Positions 11,899 to 19,286 of a stretch of DNA of 22,909 nt are shown piece by piece. The stretch spans positions 1 through 22,909 of the forward strand of contig DASPHS010000033.1 in NCBI GenBank assembly GCA_035629475.1, in the 5' to 3' direction. The translations under genes were made by a program, and so were the position numbers. Each line of letters opens with the position of its first letter. The first letter of the stretch is position 1. The stretch comes from JARIHD01 sp035629475 (GTDB lineage: Bacteria; Patescibacteriota; Saccharimonadia; Saccharimonadales; UBA4665). A model generated the notes under the pieces. The model had not been told where the DNA came from and searched no databases. It was given only the letters and a program-made list of their open reading frames with translations.

Positions 11899-14742
11899 CT
11901 AAGCCCGCGTGCGCACCAGACGGCTCACAACAATCCATACAATCAGCACGACAATTGGTGCCAAAGGTATGAGTGCGCCCATACCAGCTTTACCAAGCCC
12001 AACAGCCAAGAGGATGCTCAGTGCAAGCCAGCCCAGGCAGGCCTTGCGGCTGACGCGGACGCGCAGGTACTCGGCGCCGAGGTAGTAGTACGGGAAGACC
12101 GTGATAACCAGGAAGGTGCTCGACAGCAGACCAAAGATCAGCACGACGGCCAAGCCTTCCCAGAACGGACTCTGTACTGCCAACGGTATCAGTGACACCA
12201 CAGCCGTCAGGCTGGTAGCGACCAATGGATGGAATCGTTCGCCCAGGGCGCCAACTGCCGCGTCAACAGCGCTCACACCTTCACGCCTGAGCTGGTTGGC
12301 ATAGTCCGTCAACAAGATGGTGTTCTTGATGCTCAAGCCAATCAGGGCGAAGAACCCGAGCATTGCAAAGAAGCTAAAGGCGTTGTCGGTCAGGTACAAG
12401 CCCAGCGTAATACCGAACAGGCTGAATGGCAGCGCCATAAAGATCAGCAACGGTTGCGCCAAGGAGCGGAACTGAATAGACAGCAGTACGTAAATGGCGA
12501 TCAATAGAATCGGGAATGCCAGGGCGAGCGACTGGAAGGACTCCATGTTTTCGTCCTCTTGGCCGGCGTCAAACTTAACGGCATCTTTTTCCAGACCATA
12601 GGAGGCTATCTTTGTAGCCGTAAATTCTTTGTTGATAGCGTCCTTGGTGAGGGTTACCAAAGTAGTCGTGTCATCAGCGTCATAACTGGCACTCACGTTC
12701 ATGTACAGTTTGCCATCGGCACGGGTAAAGGTGTTTTCGTCAGAGATAGACGTCTTGGTAATGGTGGCCACTTCACCGCTCGCACGCTTCAGCTCGCGGT
12801 TCTGCAAGAATTCCTGCATATCCTTGGCCAACAGACGGCCGGCTGCCCGGTCGTCAGTTTCTATGCGGACGTTGAAGGTACTTGTTGGTGGGGCAATATC
12901 TTGCTGGTTAACCACCACATCAGCACCATCAAAACCCTTAAAGGCTGATTGCAGGTCTTCTACCATTTCAGGTGAGCGGATGTCACGCTCCTGGTATGGG
13001 ATGATACCGATTTGCAGCATAGCGCTCTTGTCGTTGGCGTTAGCGTAGTATGACGCCTTGGCAAAGTTCTCACCCAGTTCACGGGCGATCAGGCTGTCAG
13101 CCTTGTCAGCAGCAGCTTCAGCCTGCTGGATAGTCGTGCCAGGATTGAAGTTAAGGGTAACCATCAGACCATTGGTGTCTTTACTTGGCGGGAAGATGTT
13201 GAAGGTAACCTTGCTGAATAAGGCACCGCCGGCACTCACAAAGCCGAAACCGATAACCAGGGCGATGATGCCCACGGTGAACAGTCGCTTCTTGGAGTGC
13301 TGCGCCCAGAGCATCGGCTTGCCGATAAAGCGGGCAATCTTCTCCTCTATAGCTGCAGCAGGTTCGTGCACATTCTTGGGGCCCATTTGCTTCTTACCTA
13401 ACAGGAGGTAGCGAGCGAAGAGGGGGATGAAGATCAGTGCTACGAGCAAGCTCACCAGCAAGCTGGTGATAACAGTTACCGGAATAGCACGGATGAAACC
13501 ACCCAGGATACCACCGATGAATAGCAGCGGCGCAAAGCTCAGCACTGCGGTCAAGGTAGCAGCAACCATAGCTCGGCTTACCTTGCGGGTCGCCACCTGC
13601 ACCACCTCGCGGGCATCTTTACGCCTTCGCCGCTGGGCATCGAGCGCTTCAACCATAATGATGGTGTCATCAACGATAAGGCCCAAACACAGCACCAGGG
13701 AGAAAAGTGTAATGGTGTTCAGCGTGTAGCCCACAGCCAGCAATACACCCAACGTGATAGCCAGTACGGTCAGCATGGCAATCACGGTAATCAGCGACGC
13801 ACGTATGGCAATAACGATCGAACCGATGATCAGCACGAACAAGATGCCTTCCAGCAGTGATTTCTGCAGCTCACCAATCTGGTCCTTGATGTCATGCGCA
13901 TAGGTTGCGCTCAGCGTTGTACCGAATGCGGAGTCTTTGTTCTTGTTGTTGTACTCGGTAATGGCAGCCTGGAGCTGCTCCTCGAGGTCAATAACATCAG
14001 TACCGCCACGCTGGTTGATGCCTACGGCAACGGAGTCGTAGAACGTAGTCTTGCCGTCTTCACGGATAGCGTAGCGGTCAAAGCTCGTCTGGTTGGTTAC
14101 TACCTTACCGGTAAGCGGGTTAACACCCTGTTCAAAGGACGGCACGGGAGAAATAGCCTCAATGTCGGCAAACTTCTTGGACTTGATAAAGCTGGTCAGT
14201 TGCTCAGCTTCGTCCTGCAGTTCCTGCGCCGAAGAACCCTTCTCCTTGGCATACACCGTAATAACAGCATCATCACCACGGGCAGTAAAGCCGATCTTTG
14301 GTGTCTCGATAGCTACCGTGGCCTCTTTGGGCAGCACGTCAGCTTGCTTGATTTTATCTTGCAGCTGCTTGACGGCCTTGTTGACGTCAGTGCCGTCTTC
14401 GTACTGCATAATAACGGCGTAGCCCATTGGCTGGGATTGCGTTTGGACTGACTTTACGCCGTCAAGCTTGATAGCGATGTCGCTTATTGGCTTGGCAACG
14501 TCACGGTCTACCTTGGCGGGGTCGCCCACCACATAGGCGCCACTGGCTATGGCGTAGGGAATATCAATACTTGGGAAACCCTCTTTTTTAAGCAGCGTCG
14601 TGTAGCTGGCAATACCGAATACCGTCAAACAGAGCCAGATGATGGCAGCGGTCCGCGGGCGGTCAAAAATAAATAAGCTGAATCTCGGGAGCAAACGGTC
14701 TTTGCCGTCATTTTTGTACATTTTTTTGAGGAGTTGTTTCAC
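11899..14742 (-). CDS. RND-superfamily efflux permease (AcrB/HAE-like), with extra C-terminal helices
   Basis: A 947-residue proton-driven transporter. The first helix is about 31-51, followed by a large external loop, helices 2-6 from about 297 with VDDTIIMVE (357-365; Asp358-Asp359 match the proton-relay aspartates of AcrB), a second loop (FPPSKDTNGLMVTLNFNPGTT) and a second helix bundle with GLSIKNTILLTDYANQ (Lys equivalent to AcrB Lys940). After the usual twelfth helix two more hydrophobic segments follow, suggesting 14 helices. No membrane-fusion or outer-membrane partner is nearby, as fits a monoderm. The start is GTG with AAGGA seven bases upstream; an extended -10 (TGTTACAAT, 14765-14773) lies ahead. 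Substrate unknown. Confidence 0.9.
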   Translation of the reverse strand: MKQLLKKMYKNDGKDRLLPRFSLFIFDRPRTAAIIWLCLTVFGIASYTTLLKKEGFPSIDIPYAIASGAYVVGDPAKVDRDVAKPISDIAIKLDGVKSVQTQSQPMGYAVIMQYEDGTDVNKAVKQLQDKIKQADVLPKEATVAIETPKIGFTARGDDAVITVYAKEKGSSAQELQDEAEQLTSFIKSKKFADIEAISPVPSFEQGVNPLTGKVVTNQTSFDRYAIREDGKTTFYDSVAVGINQRGGTDVIDLEEQLQAAITEYNNKNKDSAFGTTLSATYAHDIKDQIGELQKSLLEGILFVLIIGSIVIAIRASLITVIAMLTVLAITLGVLLAVGYTLNTITLFSLVLCLGLIVDDTIIMVEALDAQRRRRKDAREVVQVATRKVSRAMVAATLTAVLSFAPLLFIGGILGGFIRAIPVTVITSLLVSLLVALIFIPLFARYLLLGKKQMGPKNVHEPAAAIEEKIARFIGKPMLWAQHSKKRLFTVGIIALVIGFGFVSAGGALFSKVTFNIFPPSKDTNGLMVTLNFNPGTTIQQAEAAADKADSLIARELGENFAKASYYANANDKSAMLQIGIIPYQERDIRSPEMVEDLQSAFKGFDGADVVVNQQDIAPPTSTFNVRIETDDRAAGRLLAKDMQEFLQNRELKRASGEVATITKTSISDENTFTRADGKLYMNVSASYDADDTTTLVTLTKDAINKEFTATKIASYGLEKDAVKFDAGQEDENMESFQSLALAFPILLIAIYVLLSIQFRSLAQPLLIFMALPFSLFGITLGLYLTDNAFSFFAMLGFFALIGLSIKNTILLTDYANQLRREGVSAVDAAVGALGERFHPLVATSLTAVVSLIPLAVQSPFWEGLAVVLIFGLLSSTFLVITVFPYYYLGAEYLRVRVSRKACLGWLALSILLAVGLGKAGMGALIPLAPIVVLIVWIVVSRLVRTRA

Positions 14743-14808
14743 AGAGGTATCCTTTTACCCTGTGATTGTAACAGCTCAAGGGGTGTGAGACCAGGAACCT
14801 TAAGCAAA

Positions 14809-14838
14809 TTACAGCAATTATCAAGGTTGTCGTATAGT
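14809..14838 (+). promoter_or_regulatory. Promoter of the 260-aa membrane-anchored protein
   Basis: TTACAG (14809-14814), 18 bp, TATAGT (14833-14838), followed by AAAGG at 14849-14853 and the ATG at 14862. Divergent from the RND gene. Confidence 0.5.
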
Positions 14839-14861
14839 AGTACTAGATAAAGGTAACCACA

Positions 14862-15644
14862 ATGGCCACAACAAAACCCTCAATTAAAAAGACAATAACC
14901 ACTCCTACACACCGGAGGAAGTACCTGCTGGCAGCAGTCGCGCTATGCATTATTGCCGCGTTAGCAGGCGGCATATACCTACTGCAACGAGATGACGACA
15001 AGACCAGCAATGCCGTTCTTACCGAAGATCAAGTACGTGAAGCTAGTCAGAAAAAGACCATCACACGTGAGCCTGCATCCAGCCTTGTAGAAGATGCCGG
15101 CCTGGCTGATGCGAGCAGCACCGAAGCGGCAGTAGCTGCCGCTGAAAAAGCAGCAGCCGAACAGCAGGCGGCCGCCAAGAAAGCAGCCAAAAAATCTCCG
15201 ACTTCATTCACTTTCGTCGATAGCGAAATCACACCCGTGCTCTACCACAAAGCAGCCTGGGGCTTCCAAGATGAATGGCTCTGGTTCACCCAAAGCTTCG
15301 AAACAACAGGATATGATACGTTTAAAACCCACTACACCTGTACGCCTATTGCACCCTCCACCGCTTGTGCCGGCGTGGACGTGCAAGTCAGCAACGACAA
15401 CATACATTGGATAAGCAACGCCGTAGCAAAGATTGGGATGGATGAAGACCACCCCACGGACGAGCGATCCTTTTTCCCGGCAGACATAAAGCACAAATAC
15501 TTCCGACTTGTATTAACTTCTACCGCCTGCCCTATGGGCTGCTCCGAACGGCCCGAGCAAGCCGCACCATATCATATGAGGGCGACTCTCGACTTTTACA
15601 ATCGGGACGGGCCCCTCCCGTACCCTGCAGGCCCACGCCAATAA
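14862..15644 (+). CDS. Membrane-anchored extracytoplasmic protein, unknown function
   Basis: A 260-residue protein. A basic N-terminus precedes one hydrophobic helix (about 21-41), then an Ala/Glu/Lys-rich helical stalk (about 75-112) likely to form a coiled coil or spacer. A C-terminal globular domain (about 115-250) carries paired Cys residues (CTPIAPSTAC and CPMGC) suited to disulfides outside the cell. Segments such as VDVQVSNDNIHW and YFRLVLTS suggest a beta-sandwich, perhaps F5/8-type-like, but this is only an impression. A Shine-Dalgarno AAAGG lies eight bases before the ATG and a terminator directly follows the stop. It is probably a surface protein. Confidence 0.65.
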   Translation: MATTKPSIKKTITTPTHRRKYLLAAVALCIIAALAGGIYLLQRDDDKTSNAVLTEDQVREASQKKTITREPASSLVEDAGLADASSTEAAVAAAEKAAAEQQAAAKKAAKKSPTSFTFVDSEITPVLYHKAAWGFQDEWLWFTQSFETTGYDTFKTHYTCTPIAPSTACAGVDVQVSNDNIHWISNAVAKIGMDEDHPTDERSFFPADIKHKYFRLVLTSTACPMGCSERPEQAAPYHMRATLDFYNRDGPLPYPAGPRQ

Positions 15645-15673
15645 AAAAATCCCTCCGGAGTGGAGGGATTTTT
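15645..15673. terminator. Bidirectional terminator
   Basis: A 12-bp stem AAAAATCCCTCC / GGAGGGATTTTT with a 5-base loop, between the convergent 260-aa and 44-aa genes. The second arm ends one base before the stop codon of the 44-aa gene. Confidence 0.85.
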
Positions 15674-15674
15674 G

Positions 15675-15809
15675 TTACTTCTTCTTGCGGTGTTGCAGGC
15701 GGTTATTGCCTGGGTGGCGCTTGGCCTTGCCTCTGTCGTACTTATCGAGATATCGGTTAAGTTGCATACTTTCGTGCGTGTCTTCGGGGTCTTTGCCCAA
15801 TCGGACCAT
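15675..15809 (-). CDS. 44-aa highly basic protein
   Basis: A short gene: ATG at 15809 with GGAG six bases upstream, TAA at 15675-15677. The product starts MVRLGKDPEDTHESMQLNRY and ends HRKKK; the C-terminal half is dense in Arg, Lys and His with no hydrophobic core, as in small ribosome- or nucleic-acid-binding proteins. No family was recognised. It ends against a terminator shared with the convergent gene. Upstream, a 10-bp perfect inverted repeat (15827-15884) would form a leader hairpin directly ahead of the ribosome site. Confidence 0.6.
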   Translation of the reverse strand: MVRLGKDPEDTHESMQLNRYLDKYDRGKAKRHPGNNRLQHRKKK

Positions 15810-15826
15810 GTGCTTCTCCTCTCGTT

Positions 15827-15884
15827 AGATAGTTCAGCAACGGTAAGTATGGGCTATTGCAAGGTAGACGGCCATGAACTATCT
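15827..15884 (-). promoter_or_regulatory. Long-arm inverted repeat upstream of the 44-aa gene
   Basis: AGATAGTTCA (15827-15836) and TGAACTATCT (15875-15884) are perfect complements around 38 bases. In minus-strand RNA this places a hairpin immediately before the Shine-Dalgarno of the 44-aa gene. It could be a protein-binding leader or an operator. Nothing else is seen in 15810-15964 except a GGCCATGA direct repeat. Confidence 0.55.
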
Positions 15885-15964
15885 CACAGCTGGCCATGAG
15901 AACAAAAAAGATGTTGGCTGCCATAACCATGAAATAAGATATTTTACTGTGTGGCAAAGCTCAC

Positions 15965-16606
15965 ATGCCTAAAATGGTGCGGATGAGTTTATTAGAACGG
16001 CCGCAAGGCCCACCCAGCACTGTTGGTCCATACATCCCGCTTGAAACAGAAGCGGGACCTTTTACTTATACGCGCTCCATCACTCAGCTGGCTGAGCATC
16101 CGGCGTTAGCAGTAAGTTACGTGGAATATACACCCTCAACGCGCTTTACCGGAGAAGAGGCACCACCCAAGCTGCTCGTGCCTGCCCGTCTTGGCAACAC
16201 AGCCCTCGTGCCGCAATTAATGGATATACAGTCCATTCTGACCGAGCCGGCAATCACTGGGCGCCAGCGCATTGCTACCATGGCGGGCATGCCACGGCGC
16301 TGGATGCGCGGCATGACCAACTCGTATAACTTTTTACGCTTTATCGTGGAACCCGGCTACTTCCGGCTGGAAGAGGCCAGGACGCCCTATAGCACCATTG
16401 TCACACCCTATGATGAACCCCTAGAGCTCCGCCCAAGCACGATATTTAACCACCAGGTCAGAGCGCGTGGCGCACATCATCTCGGCGCGCTGGCCTATGA
16501 TATGCTGCGGCTCATAGACACCGCAACGGGCACGAAGCGCGATAACTATGGCACGATTATTTCTACGGAATGGCGCGCGTTAGCCCAGCATAAGCCTGCC
16601 TATTAG
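15965..16606 (+). CDS. 213-aa hypothetical protein
   Basis: An uncharacterised soluble protein, Pro-rich at the N-terminus (RPQGPPSTVGPYIPLETEAGP), mixed basic and aromatic in the middle (RRWMRGMTNSYNFLRF), with a helical C-terminal segment (HHLGALAYDMLRLIDTATG). There is no signal peptide or membrane helix. The start is uncertain: ATGs at 15965, 15974 and 15983 all lack a Shine-Dalgarno and no convincing promoter was found. Codon use resembles neighbouring genes and the frame is open for the full length, so it is probably real. It ends in front of the tmRNA terminator. Confidence 0.55.
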   Translation: MPKMVRMSLLERPQGPPSTVGPYIPLETEAGPFTYTRSITQLAEHPALAVSYVEYTPSTRFTGEEAPPKLLVPARLGNTALVPQLMDIQSILTEPAITGRQRIATMAGMPRRWMRGMTNSYNFLRFIVEPGYFRLEEARTPYSTIVTPYDEPLELRPSTIFNHQVRARGAHHLGALAYDMLRLIDTATGTKRDNYGTIISTEWRALAQHKPAY

Positions 16607-16614
16607 CAAAGAAA

Positions 16615-16637
16615 AACCCAGCCTTTAGGGCCGGGTT
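16615..16637 (-). terminator. tmRNA terminator
   Basis: Read on the minus strand, AACCCGGCC / GGCTGGGTT pairs fully (one G-U) around a CTAAA loop and is followed by TTTCTTT. It sits nine bases after the tmRNA 3' CCA and may also stop the convergent 213-aa gene. Confidence 0.8.
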
Positions 16638-16645
16638 GATTCATG

Positions 16646-17047
16646 TGGTGGAGCTGGCGGATACTGCCTCCGCGTCCATCGGTTTACCTAGTTAGTCTAT
16701 CCTACAGGTTTATGTCGTTTAAAAAGCTTAAATAATGACGGCTAAACGGCCAAAACGTCACTATCCAAAGGCCAAGTCTTTACAAGCACTATGGCCAGGA
16801 ATGCTTGTGCAATCAGATGAAAATAAACGCGTTACTACTATCTGATGTCGTCGTATGCGCTTTGCTTAAGAATAATTAAGCAAATGATGGTGCACGCATG
16901 TTCAAGTTGCTGCGCTCAAAGAGGTTTGCAACTGCATCGCGTACAGAAGTTGTTTTTTCTGCAACTATTGTATTTTGCCTATAACGCTGACAAGCGACCT
17001 GCTGATCTAACCGATAAAGTCCAACGTCGAGCTTAAAATTCAGCCCC
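16646..17047 (-). ncRNA. ssrA: tmRNA (transfer-messenger RNA)
   Basis: A 402-nt minus-strand RNA. The 5' end GGGGCTG pairs with CAGCTCC before ACCA, as in other tmRNAs. The messenger part has the typical AATAGTT before the resume codon GCA (16962-16960), then 28 codons to TAA (16878-16876), giving a tag that begins AEKTTSVRDA and ends MRAPSFA. The stop lies in a perfect hairpin, TTTGCTTAA / TTAAGCAAA, as is common. With SmpB, tmRNA rescues stalled ribosomes and marks the peptides for proteolysis. Odd points are the long tag ending in -FA rather than -AA, and a T-arm (GCGGA/TCCGC) whose loop is GGCAGTA instead of the near-universal TTCRA type. The 5' leader starts from an extended -10 promoter. 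Confidence 0.93.
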
Positions 17048-17076
17048 ACATATCTCGCTTATTCGCGATTACCTGT

Positions 17077-17091
17077 ATTATACCATATACT
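17077..17091. promoter_or_regulatory. Back-to-back -10 elements: tmRNA (minus) and 187-aa gene (plus)
   Basis: On the minus strand TGGTATAAT (17077-17085) is an extended -10 about 30 bases before the mature tmRNA end. Immediately beside it TATACT (17086-17091) on the plus strand lies ten bases before the ATG of the 187-aa gene. No strong -35 is visible for either, and the two start regions would compete. Confidence 0.55.
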
Positions 17092-17101
17092 GTTTTTTAC
17101 T

Positions 17102-17665
17102 ATGACGACACCCACCGCACCCGAAGCACATTGGCACCTGGCTAATGATATTGATACGTTTTGGAATCACCCTTTACTGCAACCACCCGCTGATATACAA
17201 ATGGCACCGCCACGTACACTCACCCTGCCACGCATGACAGGACTACCAAATATGCAGGAGGCCGCCCGGCGACCGCACCAGCTGACCGTTGCCCGTATAC
17301 GCGTGGAGGCCGAAAGCCCCACCGCCGCACGCACCCTGCATTTTGAGGAAGCGCCAGCCACGGGTACGGCCCGCCTTGCAGGCAGTCTGGCTATTCGGAT
17401 ATCTATGGGCGGCTACCGTGATGAAAGGACCGCCCCAGCAATGGCCGGCCCCTGGGCTGGCATCAGCCTGGTTTCGGCACACTCGCCCGAAGGCCCTATT
17501 ATCGAAGGTGGCACCCGCCGGCATTCCCTGCCCTCACTGTTCTACCGTTCACATCCAGAGGTAGACGATTCGGCACCGCGCGACTTTGAAACGTACGGCC
17601 CCATATTCGCGTACCTCACACACAACATGCGTCACTTAATCAATGCGCTTCCCGCCACCCACTAA
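17102..17665 (+). CDS. 187-aa hypothetical protein
   Basis: An uncharacterised soluble protein without signal peptide, membrane helix or Cys. The N-terminus is Pro/Thr-rich (MTTPTAPEAHWHL...), the middle has beta-like segments (ARLAGSLAIRISMGGY, AGISLVSAHSPEGPIIEGG), and the C-terminus is helical (YGPIFAYLTHNMRHLINALP). There is no Shine-Dalgarno; a TATACT lies ten bases before the ATG, so the message may be leaderless or nearly so. The 3' end overlaps the convergent MarR gene by 30 bases. It shares small size, Pro-rich start and lack of a ribosome site with the 213-aa and 22440 genes, but no clear homology between them was seen. Confidence 0.6.
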   Translation: MTTPTAPEAHWHLANDIDTFWNHPLLQPPADIQMAPPRTLTLPRMTGLPNMQEAARRPHQLTVARIRVEAESPTAARTLHFEEAPATGTARLAGSLAIRISMGGYRDERTAPAMAGPWAGISLVSAHSPEGPIIEGGTRRHSLPSLFYRSHPEVDDSAPRDFETYGPIFAYLTHNMRHLINALPATH

Positions 17666-18142
17666 CGCCTCGATATACGAACCGCCCATGGCCTGATGGT
17701 CACAAGCGTACGGTTTCGTAGGCTGACAGGTATGAGCGTGGACCATTGTAAGCATTTCAGTGAGGCGCTGCCGCTCTTTGTCGGTCAACTCCGCAAAAGC
17801 TGGCTGGTGGAATGTAGCCAGAATATCTTCGGCAGCATGCACAATCTTGAGGCCTTTTACCGTAGGTACGGTTATATGCTCGCGCCGGTTTTCTTTGTTT
17901 ACCCGCGAGACGAGCATGCCTTTCTCGCACAATAATTTAATCTGCCGGCTCACACTGGCTTCAGTTTGCCCCAAGCTGTCAGCCAGGGTGCGTTGTTGCA
18001 GCCGTGACTCTTCTTTTAATAGCATCAGAATCTTGAACTGTGACATACCGATGCCCAGCCGTTCCAGTAATACCTGGTCGGCTTGACGGTACAGAATAGT
18101 AGCAGTGTGGGACAGTAAATACCCCAACGTTACAGACTCCAT
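17636..18142 (-). CDS. MarR-family transcriptional regulator
   Basis: A 168-residue regulator with the MarR winged helix: the recognition region is about residues 50-72 (QRTLADSLGQTEASVSRQIKLL), the wing about 80-95 (RVNKENRREHITV), and flanking helices form the dimer interface. The C-terminus extends past the usual fold, with two Cys (HTCQPTKPYACDH, about 137-148) that might sense oxidation or bind metal. GGAGG lies four bases before the ATG at 18142. It follows the 304-aa membrane protein gene in the same direction with a 78-bp gap, so the two may be co-transcribed and the membrane protein may be a target. Confidence 0.88.
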   Translation of the reverse strand: MESVTLGYLLSHTATILYRQADQVLLERLGIGMSQFKILMLLKEESRLQQRTLADSLGQTEASVSRQIKLLCEKGMLVSRVNKENRREHITVPTVKGLKIVHAAEDILATFHQPAFAELTDKERQRLTEMLTMVHAHTCQPTKPYACDHQAMGGSYIEALVGGGKRID

Positions 18143-18220
18143 AGACCCTCCTCAGACTCCGTGTCTAACGTACCAAGGGTATCAGCCTGCACCATTACGG
18201 TCAAGCTTACCCCTGATGCC

Positions 18221-19135
18221 CTAGAGTGCCTGCATGGATTGGGTAATAGCTGCCACGTAGCCGCGGTCAGCAGCGGGAATAAGTGTTTCCGGAGCAGCCT
18301 GGTGCTGATCAGGCGCGGTAATGGTCGTGTTGAATGCAGCCTGGTAGGTGGTCGCCGTATAGCCGTAGTCACTGCCAGCCAGCGGCGTAAAGCCCTGCAG
18401 GCAGGCACCCTTGAGTGTTTTGGCCTCTGTAAATTCCCGGATGATATATTTGCCGTCTTGGGCTGCGATGCCCCGGCTTGCGCTGGCAACAACCGCACCG
18501 TCCTTTTGGCTGGACCAGGTAGTGACGAGGGGCGCGTATGCAGGCATGGCCGTGGTAGTCGGGACGCAAGCATATTCACTGGTCTTTTTTGTGGACCAAT
18601 CTTTCGTCAGCAGGTCGACTTGGACAGCGTCTTTGTCGGCGAAGGTTACCTTCCAGCGCTTACCGCTATCGGCGGCGGACAGCTTGCCATCAGCCACGGT
18701 AACCGCACCCCAGACTGCTGGATAGCAGAAGCCAAACCCTAAGTCCTGGTTCTTATATATAGTAAGGTCGTCGGCGCATGTGATAGTAGGCGTATCAGCT
18801 ACAGTGCCACCTGGCTGTACTTGTGACGTGGGGGTCTTTTTGTCATCCGAATCCTTGTCCTGCAAGCCCTGTGCTAACAGCCAGGCCGAACACATGGCCA
18901 TTATAAGAAAGACACCACTGATGGCCAGCAGGATGTTACGCAGATTCTCGCTCAGTTCACGGGGAGGCTTGGGCGGTTCATAGGGCGGGACGGTGAGCAG
19001 CGGCTTGTCAGCTTCTGCCGTCGGCACTTCGGCCTCGTCAATAAGATCGTCATCCTCTGGTGGCGGCGCGGCAAGGCCAGATGCGGGAGCCGCCGGTTCG
19101 TCTTGCGGCTTGTCTTCTGGTTTTTGTAATACCAT
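18221..19135 (-). CDS. Membrane-anchored protein with Cys-containing external domain
   Basis: A 304-residue protein. The N-terminal cytoplasmic part (1-60) is Pro/Asp/Glu-rich and disordered; one hydrophobic helix spans about 67-89; the external domain (about 115-304) holds Cys120, Cys137, Cys190 and Cys245, an even number fit for two disulfides. The segment IYKNQDLGFGFCYPAVWG resembles the start of PsbP-like domains found in many surface lipoproteins, but the match is weak. AAGGAT lies nine bases before the ATG. A MarR regulator follows in the same direction. The role is unknown; surface sensing or binding is a guess. Confidence 0.65.
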   Translation of the reverse strand: MVLQKPEDKPQDEPAAPASGLAAPPPEDDDLIDEAEVPTAEADKPLLTVPPYEPPKPPRELSENLRNILLAISGVFLIMAMCSAWLLAQGLQDKDSDDKKTPTSQVQPGGTVADTPTITCADDLTIYKNQDLGFGFCYPAVWGAVTVADGKLSAADSGKRWKVTFADKDAVQVDLLTKDWSTKKTSEYACVPTTTAMPAYAPLVTTWSSQKDGAVVASASRGIAAQDGKYIIREFTEAKTLKGACLQGFTPLAGSDYGYTATTYQAAFNTTITAPDQHQAAPETLIPAADRGYVAAITQSMQAL

Positions 19136-19205
19136 GTATCGCTGATCCTTCCTGCTGTTTATTTTTATTATACCCTACCAAGCATTAGCGTTTTACTGCA
19201 ATATT

Positions 19206-19227
19206 GTCTGTGAACAATCTAACAGAC
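19206..19227. promoter_or_regulatory. Inverted repeat upstream of the multi-pass membrane protein
   Basis: GTCTGT-N10-ACAGAC (perfect 6-bp arms) in the divergent region between the 304-aa and 233-aa genes. A TACTAT -10-like box follows at 19246 on the plus strand. It could be a regulator site, perhaps for the nearby MarR protein (inference). Confidence 0.35.
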
Positions 19228-19286
19228 GCTCTCAGGTTACAGACCTACTATGTCGGTAGAAACAGCAATAACAACAAGGGGGAAAC

